From contig JAAYUE010000065.1 of the NCBI GenBank assembly GCA_012517905.1, positions 1 to 58,712 on the forward strand: a stretch of 58,712 nt of DNA, in the 5' to 3' direction. A program made the translations under genes and the position numbers. The DNA comes from Clostridiales bacterium. GTDB taxonomy: Bacteria > Bacillota > Clostridia > Christensenellales > CAG-138. The notes under the pieces are model-generated. The model was not told the DNA's origin, did no database searches, and saw only the letters and a program-made list of their open reading frames with translations. This document shows, piece after piece, positions 42,209 through 51,288 of this stretch. Numbering within the stretch: position 1 is the first letter of the stretch; each line of letters begins with the position of its first letter.

Positions 42209-43156
42209 ATGATTGAAGTAGATGGAAAATCGATGAAAATTATCGATGCGCATGTGCATATTTGGGATAAATATCATGGCGTGCGATATGGTTCCATCGT
42301 GCCGAAAAGCCTTGGCTATGGCAAGATCGAACTAAACGGTGTCGTTGAAAAATTGCTTCCCCCCGCATTCGTCGATAACCGCGCTTCGGCGGAAATCCTG
42401 CTGGGATATATGGGGGATAACGGAATAGACAGCGCGGTTATTTTGCAGAATCCTTGTTATGGCGATCAAAAGGAATACGTTGCCGCTGCCATGGGAAAGT
42501 GGCCGGATCACTTTGTGGCGACGATGGGCAAGGTGGACCCGAGAGATACAAAGCACATTCTAAGTGAGATCGACGATCTGGTAAAAAACTATAAGTGCAA
42601 GGGCATTAAAATTGAAATACCGGACGTCCCTTTCTGGATAGACGATCCGGAATATGCGCCCATGTGGGAAAAAGTAGTAAATGACGATTTAATCTGTGTT
42701 CTGGATTTGGGCTTTGAAGACGGCATATATGACTGGAATATCGACCGCTTAACGAAACTGCTGCATCGGTATCCCACCATCCGCATGCGGCTTCCGCACC
42801 TTGGCATCAGCCGGCTCTGGGATAAATCTCAAATCAAACCTTACCCTGAGCTGCAAAAGATGCTGAAGCTGTTTACGATCAATCGCGACAATCTGACAAC
42901 AGACTTCTCGGCAATGCCGTTCTTTGATCCTGATGGCGATTACCCCGACTATCGCAATCGGGAAATTCTGAAGATTGTTTACGAAGCAATCGGACCGAAA
43001 AAAATGATATGGGGAACGGATTTTCCAACCATATTGAAGTTGAGAACGATAAAGCAGTGTATTCATTTCGTCACAAGGCATTGCGATTTTCTGACATTTG
43101 AAGACAAACAGGACATCATGTGCGGCAATGTGACCAGAGAACTGAGACTCGGTTGA
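42209..43156 (+). CDS. Amidohydrolase (metal-dependent, PF04909-like)
   Basis: A 315-residue TIM-barrel hydrolase. DAHVHIWD at 13-20 supplies the two-histidine metal motif, KCKGIKIEIPD the middle strand, RLPHLG the later His, and WGTDFP near the C-terminus the conserved Asp. Members hydrolyse lactones or amides or decarboxylate aromatic acids. Its place between permease and aminotransferase suggests it opens or decarboxylates the imported compound. AAAGGCG precedes the ATG; a second in-frame ATG eight codons in is possible. Confidence 0.85.
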   Translation: MIEVDGKSMKIIDAHVHIWDKYHGVRYGSIVPKSLGYGKIELNGVVEKLLPPAFVDNRASAEILLGYMGDNGIDSAVILQNPCYGDQKEYVAAAMGKWPDHFVATMGKVDPRDTKHILSEIDDLVKNYKCKGIKIEIPDVPFWIDDPEYAPMWEKVVNDDLICVLDLGFEDGIYDWNIDRLTKLLHRYPTIRMRLPHLGISRLWDKSQIKPYPELQKMLKLFTINRDNLTTDFSAMPFFDPDGDYPDYRNREILKIVYEAIGPKKMIWGTDFPTILKLRTIKQCIHFVTRHCDFLTFEDKQDIMCGNVTRELRLG

Positions 43157-43229
43157 GCCGTTTCTCTCATTTGCGGCCGGCAGCGCACTGTAGTATAGCG
43201 TATAGCTTAGGATAAGGAGATTCACGACT

Positions 43230-44642
43230 ATGGCAAAAGGTAAGCAATTCAACTTAAATCCCAAAGCGGTTCCCGAGGTTCATACGGCATATAGAACCAT
43301 TCAGACCCCGATTCCCAATAAAGAGTCGGTGGAAATCATCGAAAAACTCCGCAAGTACGAACCTCGCTCCATGTCTGGCCAACCGCCCGTCGTCTGGGAT
43401 CGTGCGGAAGGATTCAACGTTTATGACGCGCAGGGCAACAAATGGCTGGATTTCAGTTCATGCGTTGTCGTGGCGAACGCAGGCCACTGCAATCCGGATG
43501 TCAAAAAGGCAATACTGGACATGACAGAACATGGGTTGCTGAACAACTATGTGTTTCCCAGTGATATTCGCTCCAGACTTGTGGAAAAGATCATACAGGT
43601 TGCGCCGAAAGAGCTAAAGAAAGTATTTTTATTGACTACGGGCGCTGAAAGCACGGAGTGCGCGTTGAAGTTGGCAAGAACTTTTACCAGAGCGCGGAAT
43701 CCGGAGAAAAACATTGTTATTACGTTTAACGACAGTTTCCACGGCCGTACGCTTGGCGCGCAGATGGCGGGCGGGTCCGCCTCCGAGAAACGCTGGATTC
43801 GGAACCTTGACCCGGAGATCGTGCAGATTCCTTTTCCGAATTCGTTTAAATATGAATGGGCGGACCAGAGCCGCGAAGACTATTCGGATGATGTCTGCTT
43901 TGAAAAACTGATGGAGTATATCAGGGCACAGGGCATAACGGACTACAGCAAAATATCTGCCGTCATGACGGAAACATTCCAGGGCGGCTGGTGTGAGTTG
44001 ATGCCGTCGGGCGTATTGCGCAAACTCAGAAAGTTCTGCGATGATTATGGAATCGTTCTGATTTATGATGAGGTTCAGGGCGGATTTGGCCGCACGGGTA
44101 AGATGTTCGGGTTTATGCATGCAGGGATTGTTCCTGATTTGGTGTGTTGCGGCAAAGGAATTAGTTCGTCGCTTCCGTTGTCCTGTGTGATTGGCCGTGA
44201 GGACATCATGGATGTATATGGTCCCGGTGAGATGACTTCCACACATTCGGGCAACCCCGTTTCCTGCGCGGCGGCATTGGCCAGCATCAACTATATTGTT
44301 GAAAACAAGGTTGTTGAGCACTGTGCCGAACTGGAAAAATTGATGAAGAAACGGATCGAGGCGCTCAAGGAAAAATATGGCGATCGTATCGGGTTTGCAA
44401 GGGGAACAGGTCTTGCCTGGGCGGTGATTCCCGTTATGCCCGGCACCAAAGAGCTGGACAGCGCGTTTGCCCATGATGTGGTCAGAATCGCAATGGAAAA
44501 GGGCCTTTTGATGTTTGCTCCTGTTGGAAGCGGGGCTACCTTGAAGCTTGCTCCCCCGCTGATCATTACGGAGGACGCGCTGAACGAAGCAATGGATGTT
44601 TTTGACGAATCGATCAAACAGGCAATCGCCGAGCAGAGCTGA
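43230..44642 (+). CDS. Class III aminotransferase (GABA/ornithine type)
   Basis: A 470-residue PLP enzyme. TTGAESTECALKLAR near residue 138 binds the cofactor phosphate, FHGRTLGAQMAGGS follows, YDEVQGGFGRTG holds the ring-stacking Asp, and CCGKGISSS contains PLP-binding Lys309. Class III enzymes move a terminal amino group, as in GABA, beta-alanine, taurine or aldehyde substrates. In this operon it would aminate or deaminate the product of the amidohydrolase. AAGGAGA precedes the ATG. Confidence 0.93.
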   Translation: MAKGKQFNLNPKAVPEVHTAYRTIQTPIPNKESVEIIEKLRKYEPRSMSGQPPVVWDRAEGFNVYDAQGNKWLDFSSCVVVANAGHCNPDVKKAILDMTEHGLLNNYVFPSDIRSRLVEKIIQVAPKELKKVFLLTTGAESTECALKLARTFTRARNPEKNIVITFNDSFHGRTLGAQMAGGSASEKRWIRNLDPEIVQIPFPNSFKYEWADQSREDYSDDVCFEKLMEYIRAQGITDYSKISAVMTETFQGGWCELMPSGVLRKLRKFCDDYGIVLIYDEVQGGFGRTGKMFGFMHAGIVPDLVCCGKGISSSLPLSCVIGREDIMDVYGPGEMTSTHSGNPVSCAAALASINYIVENKVVEHCAELEKLMKKRIEALKEKYGDRIGFARGTGLAWAVIPVMPGTKELDSAFAHDVVRIAMEKGLLMFAPVGSGATLKLAPPLIITEDALNEAMDVFDESIKQAIAEQS

Positions 44643-44695
44643 TTTTGTGCTTCATCCACAAGATTCAAGCGGACTGACCAATTTTTACTTGCGGA

Positions 44696-44724
44696 TTGCT
44701 ATATGTATTGTTATGTTATATATT
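44696..44724 (+). promoter_or_regulatory. possible promoter of the GntR gene
   Basis: TTGCTA (44696-44701), a 17-base spacer and TATATT (44719-44724), 41 bases before the GTG start. Confidence 0.4.
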
Positions 44725-44765
44725 TTTATCAATATGATAACAAAGAAGCTTTGTAGAGGTGTAAC

Positions 44766-45395
44766 GTGGGCATAAATACAGATAGCGTCAATAAGCAGGT
44801 ATATAACCTAATTAAAAAAGACATTCTGGAGCGAAAAATAAAGCCTGGCGAGCGCATCGATACCAAGAGCATTGCTGAAGAAAACGACATCAGCGTTATG
44901 CCGGTGCGTAACGCGCTGCAGAAATTAACGACCAACGGATTGGTTATCAACAGGGAACGCGTAGGCTTTTTTGTGCGGTCATTTACGGAGCAAGAGCTTT
45001 GTGAAATCCTGGATGTCAGAAGAATGTTTGAGTTGTACTGTGTTCAAAATTATCTTGCCAATATAGACAAGCGCGGAATTGAGGCGTTGCTGGCAAAAAT
45101 TGAGGACACACAGGCAGGGATATTACTGGATGTTTTGGATCATGAAATGCACGCTATGATCATCAATGCGTCCAACAACGAATTTCTGATCAAAGAATAT
45201 CGAAAAATGGAAGCCTTGTTTTCGCTCGGTTTATATGGCGGTTCGCTTGAAAATGTCAATATTGCAAAAGGTGAGCATATTGCAATCCTGCGTGCCATAC
45301 TGGATAACGACGTAGAGCAAACAACAACATACTTGCGGAAGCATTTGGAACGCGCACAGCGTGAAGTGGTTGATATCTACAAGAAACACCCCTGA
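44766..45395 (+). CDS. GntR-family (FCD-type) transcription regulator
   Basis: A 209-residue repressor-type protein. The N-terminal winged helix (residues about 8-75) has the GntR pattern ILERKIKPGERIDTKSIAEE and VMPVRNALQKLTTNGLV; the C-terminal all-helical part is FCD-like, with HEMHAMIINASNN and the late KGEHIAILRAI as metal/ligand helix segments. The start is GTG with AGAGGT upstream. It is last in the transport operon and may also have its own promoter. The inverted repeat at 37480-37511 is the likely operator; the ligand is probably the imported compound or a breakdown product. Confidence 0.92.
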   Translation: MGINTDSVNKQVYNLIKKDILERKIKPGERIDTKSIAEENDISVMPVRNALQKLTTNGLVINRERVGFFVRSFTEQELCEILDVRRMFELYCVQNYLANIDKRGIEALLAKIEDTQAGILLDVLDHEMHAMIINASNNEFLIKEYRKMEALFSLGLYGGSLENVNIAKGEHIAILRAILDNDVEQTTTYLRKHLERAQREVVDIYKKHP

Positions 45396-45408
45396 TATGG
45401 GGGTGGGA

Positions 45409-45560
45409 TAAACGAAAAGGGTCCCTTTTCAAAGATGAAATCTGAATGGCCAACAGACAACTGGAACATATGGAAGGGTAAACGAAAGAATCCCTTCCTA
45501 AGGTGAAATCTGTATGACCGGCAGACAACTGGAACATAAGAAAGTATAAACCGAAAGAAT
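45409..45560 (+). repeat. two and a fraction tandem copies of a 68-70 base repeat
   Basis: Unit A 45409-45478, unit B 45479-45546, and the start of a third unit from 45547. Each begins TAAACGAAA or close, has a CCCTT core, then TGAAATCTG and CAGACAACTGGAACATA. The CCTTCC and GGAAGG words suggest hairpins across unit borders. The remainder to 45866 shows no convincing gene; a minus-strand frame with one CxxC pair (45587-45853) is doubtful. Confidence 0.75.
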
Positions 45561-45866
45561 ATTGACGTCGGGGTACTGAATAAATTTTATGTAGGTCGCG
45601 AAGTCGAATCCTCTTGCCTCCATCGGCGTATGGTTAAAAAACAGGAGTTTGAGTTTGTCTGGATGAACGTGAATATCATCCGGGTTGGTATTTTATGCCT
45701 GTGAGCAAAAACGGCTTGGATTTTAGTCTTTACGATCTCAAAACGAGTTGTGCTGCAATCTGAACACTGGTAAGGGCGGATAAGCGCATTTCCCGACGAA
45801 CCGACTTCTGCAATTGCTTTCTTGGGACAGGAATGACGGAAAGACAAGGACATTTGAGAGGATTTT

Positions 45867-47216
45867 ATGATGAACGCCTACATACAACGGGTATTGACAG
45901 AGATTAAGAAGAAGAACATAAACGAACCGGAGTTTTTGCAGACGGTGGAGGAGGTATACTCTTCACTGGATATGATGGTCAACAAACATCCGGAGTATGA
46001 AAAGATCGGTCTGCTGGAGCGTATGGCCGAACCGGAGCGCACGATTTCATTTCGCGTGACCTGGGTGGACGACGCCGGGCGCGTACAGGTCAACCGCGGC
46101 TACCGCGTACAGTTCAACGGCGCGATCGGTCCGTATAAAGGAGGGATCAGATTTCACCCATCGGTCAACTTGTCGATCATGAAGTTTTTGGGGTTTGAGC
46201 AGACGTTTAAAAACAGTTTGACCAGCCTGCCGATCGGTGGCGCGAAAGGCGGCAGCGATTTTGACCCGCGCGGCAAGAGCGATGGGGAGGTCATGCGCTT
46301 TTGCCAGGCGTTTATGAACGAGCTCTATCGTCACATCGGTCCCGATATCGACGTGCCGGCAGGCGATATCGGTGTGGGGACGCACGAAATCGGCTACCTT
46401 TATGGACAATATCGCCGCATCCGCGGTGCGTTTGAAAACGGAGTGTTGACCGGCAAGGGATTTAGCTACGGCGGCAGCCGAATCAGGCCGGAGGCGACTG
46501 GTTATGGCGCGGTATATTACGTTAGCGAAATTTTCGAACATGAAAACGACCGAATGGATGGAAAAACATTTGCGCTGTCGGGATTTGGCAACGTGGCCTG
46601 GGGCGTGGCGAAAAAACTCGAAGAGCTGGGGGCGAAGGCAATTACGCTTTCAGGGCCCGACGGCTATATTTACGATCCGGCAGGCGTGACCGGAAAGAAA
46701 ATCGAATATATGCTGGAGATGCGCAACAGCGGCAGAGATAAGGTGAAGGATTATTCCGACCGATTTGGTTGTGCTTTTTATCCCGGGGAAAAACCGTGGG
46801 GCGTAAAAGCGGATGTTTACATGCCCTGCGCGACACAAAACGACGTGAATCTTTTAAGCGCAAAAAAGATTATGTCGTCCGGATCGAAATACTACATCGA
46901 GGTGGCAAATATGCCGACGACGAGCGACGCGTTAAGCCTGCTGCTGGGACAGAAAAACATGATTGTCGCCCCCAGCAAGGCGGTCAACGCGGGCGGTGTA
47001 GCGACAAGCGCGCTGGAGATGAGCCAGAATTCGATGCGACTGAGCTGGAGCGAGCAGGAAGTGGACGAGAAGCTGCATGCGATCATGAAGAAAATACACG
47101 ACAGTTCAGCAATGGCGGCCGAAGCCAACGGACTTGGTTATAATCTGGTTGCCGGTGCGAACATCGCCGGATTTGCGAAAGTTGCCGATGCCATGATTGC
47201 GCAGGGTCTGATCTGA
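45867..47216 (+). CDS. gdhA: NADP-type glutamate dehydrogenase
   Basis: Makes glutamate from 2-oxoglutarate and ammonia. At 449 residues it matches the hexameric, NADPH-linked bacterial type. PYKGGIRFHPSVN near residue 91 and the substrate-lysine motif PIGGAKGGSDFDP near 122 are intact, the Rossmann segment FALSGFGNVAWGVAKKL follows, and ANMPTTSDA is typical. GAGAGG precedes tandem ATG codons, and either may start. It is a single-gene unit ended by a long hairpin. The preceding aminotransferase would need glutamate or a related donor, but the two are separate units. Confidence 0.97.
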   Translation: MMNAYIQRVLTEIKKKNINEPEFLQTVEEVYSSLDMMVNKHPEYEKIGLLERMAEPERTISFRVTWVDDAGRVQVNRGYRVQFNGAIGPYKGGIRFHPSVNLSIMKFLGFEQTFKNSLTSLPIGGAKGGSDFDPRGKSDGEVMRFCQAFMNELYRHIGPDIDVPAGDIGVGTHEIGYLYGQYRRIRGAFENGVLTGKGFSYGGSRIRPEATGYGAVYYVSEIFEHENDRMDGKTFALSGFGNVAWGVAKKLEELGAKAITLSGPDGYIYDPAGVTGKKIEYMLEMRNSGRDKVKDYSDRFGCAFYPGEKPWGVKADVYMPCATQNDVNLLSAKKIMSSGSKYYIEVANMPTTSDALSLLLGQKNMIVAPSKAVNAGGVATSALEMSQNSMRLSWSEQEVDEKLHAIMKKIHDSSAMAAEANGLGYNLVAGANIAGFAKVADAMIAQGLI

Positions 47217-47258
47217 ACGTTGTTGATCGGCATAAGGCAATCATAAAAGTCCTCCTTG

Positions 47259-47306
47259 CAATAGCCGGAGAAAGCCCTCAGGTGAGGGGGCCTTCTTCGG
47301 CTATTG
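47259..47306 (+). terminator. long hairpin terminator of gdhA
   Basis: A roughly 22-base-pair imperfect stem with CAATAGCCG and CGGCTATTG at its base and loop GGTG. The T-run is poor. The rest of 47217-47485 shows no gene. Confidence 0.75.
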
Positions 47307-47485
47307 TACTATGTTTCGGCATGCGCAACTGAACAGTGTGAACATGCGCATTCATCTTGCGTGATTCATGGGGAAATCAGCTTTTGTCTGGGAGCTTATA
47401 ATCGTATGCAAAAGCGGCAAGACGTTCAACCAGCCGCGATCTCTGGGCGCCGTACAATAACAAGGCGATCGGGGTAGTAACTTCT

Positions 47486-48187
47486 CTACTCGGCTTCGGG
47501 GTCCCACTGCCTGATTTGCTCCGCCTGTTCTTTGGAGATGCGAATGTGTTTTCCGCTCATGGAGCACAGGCCATGCGCCCGAAGGTCCCGCATGGCGCGC
47601 ACGACCGTCCGCTGACTCACGCCGATATGGCTGGCGATGGTCTGATAACTCTGCCGGACGACGACGAACGGCTGAGGATAGGCGTTTTTTTGAAAATAGT
47701 CCGTCAGGTAAAAACAGACGCGCTCCAGCCCGCTGAGATAAAACAGCTTGCCGTTGAGGCCGGAGTCCCGATAGAGATCGTTGGCGATGTGACAGCTGAT
47801 CTTTCGAAGCAGCGGCAAATCGTTCATGGCAAACACATAGAGTTCGTCGGCCGGAATCCGCAGGATGGAAACGTTCGTCTTTGCGACGATGGTCGCAATG
47901 ATCGTTCTCTGCCTCGAAAACAGTTCGAGCAGTCCGATCGCGCCGTTAAAGCGGTCCAGTATGAAGTACTGGTAATCCTTTCCACTTTCAAAGCACTTCA
48001 TGCCGTCCACGGTGCCGGATTCGATGAAAAAAACATACGCCAGGGAATCCCCCTCACTGACGATGACATCACCGGGCGCGTATTTCTTTCGCTGGCATCG
48101 CGGGTTCAGTGCGGCAGGCAGCAGATCGAGCGCAGTTCCGTAGGACACGTCGAACCGGTTCCACACGTCTTCGAGTTTTGGTGTCAC
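47486..48187 (-). CDS. Crp/Fnr-family transcription regulator
   Basis: A 233-residue protein with an N-terminal cyclic-nucleotide-type beta-barrel (KKYAPGDVIVSEGDSLAYVF, then FFIESGTV and GAIGLLELFS) and a C-terminal winged helix (QTIASHIGVSQRTVVRAMRDL). No Fnr-type cysteine cluster is seen. AAGGAGG (48195-48201, minus strand) lies seven bases from a GTG at 48187, so the true start is this GTG and not an ATG 15 codons upstream that lacks a ribosome site. It is divergent from the nucleoside ABC operon and is the obvious candidate regulator. Confidence 0.88.
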   Translation of the reverse strand: MTPKLEDVWNRFDVSYGTALDLLPAALNPRCQRKKYAPGDVIVSEGDSLAYVFFIESGTVDGMKCFESGKDYQYFILDRFNGAIGLLELFSRQRTIIATIVAKTNVSILRIPADELYVFAMNDLPLLRKISCHIANDLYRDSGLNGKLFYLSGLERVCFYLTDYFQKNAYPQPFVVVRQSYQTIASHIGVSQRTVVRAMRDLRAHGLCSMSGKHIRISKEQAEQIRQWDPEAE

Positions 48188-48404
48188 GCCCAAGCCTCCT
48201 TTTTGAACGCCGGATACTGTCGGACGCTTCATATCATGAGAAACGAAACAGAAAAATGTAGACAGATGTCCTTTTTGACGTTGCGCTTACAATATATAAT
48301 CAAACCATCCAAATGGCAAGCGTCATTTCATGCCGTCGTGCAGATGCGCTGCCGGAGAATCGGTTATACCAAACAAGTAAAACGAATGAGAGGAAAAAGG
48401 AACA

Positions 48405-49550
48405 ATGAAACGAATTTTTGCTGTTATCCTCGTGCTCATGACCGTATTCGGGCTGTTTGCCTGCGCAAAAACCGCCGCACCGGCGACGGACGCAACCGCA
48501 GCGGACGCGACGACGGTTGCGGGACAGACCGAAACGACGGCGGAGCCCACCGCCGAAAAGGTTTACAAGGTTGCCGTGCTGGTTCCGTTCATCGGCGATC
48601 AGTCGTATTTTGACTCCGTCAACGCCGGCCGTCTTGCCGTTGAGGAATACCCGAACGTGGAGACCACGCTCATCGAGATGGGCGAGGACAAGAGCAAGTG
48701 GGAGAGCTACTATCTGGATGCCTGCGAGGGCGGTTACGACCTCATCGTCGGCGGCAACAACGACGCGGAAGAATACTTCTACGCCGCGGCCCAGCAGTAT
48801 CCGGAACAGCTGTTTTTCAACTTCGATTATGTCAACCACGTCGACCTGCCCAACGTTTTCGCGGTGACGTATAACACGCCGGAGCTTGGCTATGTGGCCG
48901 GCACCGCCGCGTCCCTGATTACGCAGAGCAGCATGCCCAAGGCGAATGCAGAGAAGATCGTCGGCGTCGTGGTCGGCATGGACTTCCCGGCGATGAACGA
49001 TTTTGTCAGCGGATTCTGTCAGATCTGCTATGAAAACGGCGTCCAGGTGCTCATCGGCTATCCGGAGAGCTTCACCGACTCCGCCAAAGCCAAGGAAATC
49101 GCGCTGAACATGTATGCGCAGGGCGCGGACGTCGTCTGGCAGGTTGCCGGCGGCGCAGGGCTCGGCGTGTTCGAAGCCGCCGCAGAAGCGGACAAATATG
49201 CCTTCGGCGTGGACAGCGATCAAACCATCGCGCTCAGCGGCCAGCCGAACCTCGCCGCGACGATCGTCACCTCCTTCTATAAGGACTGCGGCGCGTCCGT
49301 CAAGTACGCGGTCGATATGCTGATCGCGGGCACGTATCCCACCGGCGCGCAGACCCTTGGCATCAAGGAAGGCGCCGTGGGCCTGATCAAAAACCAGCAG
49401 TACATCGACATGGTTCCGCAGGACATCCGCGACCAGATCGACGCGCAGGTTGCAAAGGTTGCCGCGGGCGAAGTGACGGTTATCAGCGCGCTTGCCGATG
49501 ACGCCGCCTGGCAGGACATCAAAGCCAAAGCCACCGCTCCGCTGAACTAA
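48405..49550 (+). CDS. BMP-family nucleoside-binding lipoprotein
   Basis: A 381-residue lipoprotein; lipobox FGLFAC with Cys20, then an Ala/Thr/Glu linker. The body is the basic-membrane-protein (BMP/PnrA) fold, with AVLVPFIGDQSYFDS at the start, YDLIVGGNNDAEEYF, GYVAGTAASLIT and VWQVAGGAGLGVFEAA. Known members bind purine nucleosides or related ribosides and feed YufOPQ-type ABC importers. AGAGGAAAAAGG precedes the ATG. A strong terminator after it would keep the binding protein in excess over the ATPase and permeases. Confidence 0.93.
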   Translation: MKRIFAVILVLMTVFGLFACAKTAAPATDATAADATTVAGQTETTAEPTAEKVYKVAVLVPFIGDQSYFDSVNAGRLAVEEYPNVETTLIEMGEDKSKWESYYLDACEGGYDLIVGGNNDAEEYFYAAAQQYPEQLFFNFDYVNHVDLPNVFAVTYNTPELGYVAGTAASLITQSSMPKANAEKIVGVVVGMDFPAMNDFVSGFCQICYENGVQVLIGYPESFTDSAKAKEIALNMYAQGADVVWQVAGGAGLGVFEAAAEADKYAFGVDSDQTIALSGQPNLAATIVTSFYKDCGASVKYAVDMLIAGTYPTGAQTLGIKEGAVGLIKNQQYIDMVPQDIRDQIDAQVAKVAAGEVTVISALADDAAWQDIKAKATAPLN

Positions 49551-49566
49551 AGAAACACTGGCAATT

Positions 49567-49613
49567 GCAGGAGAGGTGCTCTATGCTCAATAGAGCGGCT
49601 CTCCTGCTTTTTT
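49567..49613 (+). terminator. terminator/attenuator after the BMP gene
   Basis: GCAGGAGAG pairs with CTCTCCTGC (49567-49575 with 49599-49607), with an inner GCTCTAT/ATAGAGC stem, followed by TTTTTT. It lies inside the operon. Confidence 0.85.
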
Positions 49614-49728
49614 GAAAGAGGCGGGGTTCCGCACGTTGTCCCCGCCTTTTTCAAAAAAGACGATAAGCATTTCGCAGAATCACAATACGCTGATATGCAC
49701 AGCCTGCTCAGCAAAGGGAGGGATTTCT

Positions 49729-51288
49729 CTGGAGAATTCGATTTTACGGCTGGAGAATATCACCAAGGTCTATTCCAACGGCGTGGTGGCCAATAAGGAC
49801 ATCTCCGTCAACTTTCAGAAGGGCGAAATCCACTCGATCGTCGGCGAAAACGGCGCGGGCAAGTCCACGCTGATGAAGATTCTCTTTGGCATCGAGCAGC
49901 CGTCGGCGGGAAAGCTCTATCTGCGCGGCGAAGAACGGCGGTTTCACAACTCGCTGGAAGCGATCGACGCCGGCATTGGCATGGTGCATCAGCACTTCAT
50001 GCTGATTCCGTCGTTTACGGTTGCGCAGAGCATCGTGCTTGGCATGGAGCCGCGTAAAAACAGGGTGTTTCTCAACAAGAAAGCGGCGGTCGAACAAACG
50101 CGCGCCATCGCCGAACAATATAATTTCGACATCGACGTAACGAAGAAAATCTCCGAACTTTCCGTCGGTGCCAAGCAAAAGGTCGAGATTCTCAAGACGC
50201 TCTACCGCAATGCGGAGATCATCATTCTCGACGAGCCGACCTCCGTGCTGACCCCGCAGGAAACGGAAATCCTGTTTGACGAGCTGGAAAAGTTTCGAAA
50301 GCTCGGACATACGATCCTGTTTATCTCCCACAAGCTCGGGGAAGTCAAGCAAATCTCCGACCGCATCACGATCATGCGAAACGGGGAGAGCCGCGGCACG
50401 TTCAACAACGCGGAGATTTCGATGGAAGAGCTCACCGCCCGCATCATCGGGCGCGAACTCATCAGCTCTTACGACGAAAAGAAGCGCGACTGGCCGGAGA
50501 AAACGCCCGTGCTGACGGTCGAGGGTTTGTGTCTGGCGCACAAGGGGCAGACCCGGCTCGAAGGCATTTCCTTTGCCGTAAAGCGCGGCGAAATCTTCGG
50601 CATTGCCGGCGTGCAGGGAAACGGACAGGACGAACTCATCCGCGCCGTCGCAGGATTGAGCGGACACACGGCAGGCGCCATCGCGCTCGACGGGACGGAC
50701 ATCTCGAAACTCTCCATCAAAAAAAGGCGTGAAGCCGGGCTTGCATATGTTCCGGAGGATCGTATGCTGGACGGCACCGCGGGAGAAGCGTCGCTTGGGG
50801 ATAATATCATCTCGACGTATTTCGAGCGAAAGTCGCTCAACGGCCCGCTTTTCATGCGCGGCCGGCGCATCAACGCCGAGGCGCGGCGGCTGATCAAAGA
50901 GTTTTCGATCAAGGCCGAGTCCCCCGCGCAGAAAATTCAGAGCCTGTCCGGCGGCAACATCCAGAAAGTCGTCGTCGCGCGCGAGCATAACACCAATCCC
51001 AAATGCCTGCTCGCGGAGCAGCCGACGCACGGCATCGACATCGGCAGCGCGGAGTTTATCCATCTGCGCTTGATTGAGATGCGGAACGCGGGCGCGGGCC
51101 TTCTGCTCGTCAGCGCGGACCTGGACGAAGTCATGAGCCTTTCCGACCGGTTGATCGTGATGTACGAAGGCAGGATCGCCGCCTATTTCTCCGGAACAAA
51201 GGGGCTGACGCGCAGCGAACTGGGATATTACATGCTCGGCGTCAAGCGGCAGACGCCCGAAGAGATTGGAGGCGCGCTCCGTGACTAA
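49729..51288 (+). CDS. Nucleoside-type ABC transporter ATPase (YufO-like), probable CTG start
   Basis: A 519-residue ATPase with two nucleotide-binding domains. The first has Walker A GENGAGKST and DEPTSVLTPQE. The second has the relaxed Walker A GVQGNGQDE, LSGGNIQK and EQPTHG in place of a standard Walker B. The CTG at 49729 gives the usual family N-terminus (ENSILRLENITKVYSNG) and has GGGAGGG six bases upstream. No ATG, GTG or TTG occurs in frame between 49615 and this point; the only other start, TTG 49612, lies in the terminator T-run. The first permease start overlaps its stop by eight bases. Confidence 0.9.
   Translation: MENSILRLENITKVYSNGVVANKDISVNFQKGEIHSIVGENGAGKSTLMKILFGIEQPSAGKLYLRGEERRFHNSLEAIDAGIGMVHQHFMLIPSFTVAQSIVLGMEPRKNRVFLNKKAAVEQTRAIAEQYNFDIDVTKKISELSVGAKQKVEILKTLYRNAEIIILDEPTSVLTPQETEILFDELEKFRKLGHTILFISHKLGEVKQISDRITIMRNGESRGTFNNAEISMEELTARIIGRELISSYDEKKRDWPEKTPVLTVEGLCLAHKGQTRLEGISFAVKRGEIFGIAGVQGNGQDELIRAVAGLSGHTAGAIALDGTDISKLSIKKRREAGLAYVPEDRMLDGTAGEASLGDNIISTYFERKSLNGPLFMRGRRINAEARRLIKEFSIKAESPAQKIQSLSGGNIQKVVVAREHNTNPKCLLAEQPTHGIDIGSAEFIHLRLIEMRNAGAGLLLVSADLDEVMSLSDRLIVMYEGRIAAYFSGTKGLTRSELGYYMLGVKRQTPEEIGGALRD

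Noticed and set aside
45603-45622. GTCGAATCCTCTTGCCTCCA, resembling the 3' end of a tRNA
   Set aside because: The T-stem does not pair and no anticodon or D arm lies upstream. It could be a worn attachment-site remnant, but this cannot be supported.
45587-45853. 88-codon minus-strand frame with one CxxC, transposase-like at first sight
   Set aside because: Only one cysteine pair, no catalytic residues, and no convincing ribosome site. Too weak to call a pseudogene.
48230-48232. ATG start of the Crp/Fnr gene at 48232
   Set aside because: No ribosome site precedes it, while a GTG 15 codons downstream has AAGGAGG at ideal spacing.
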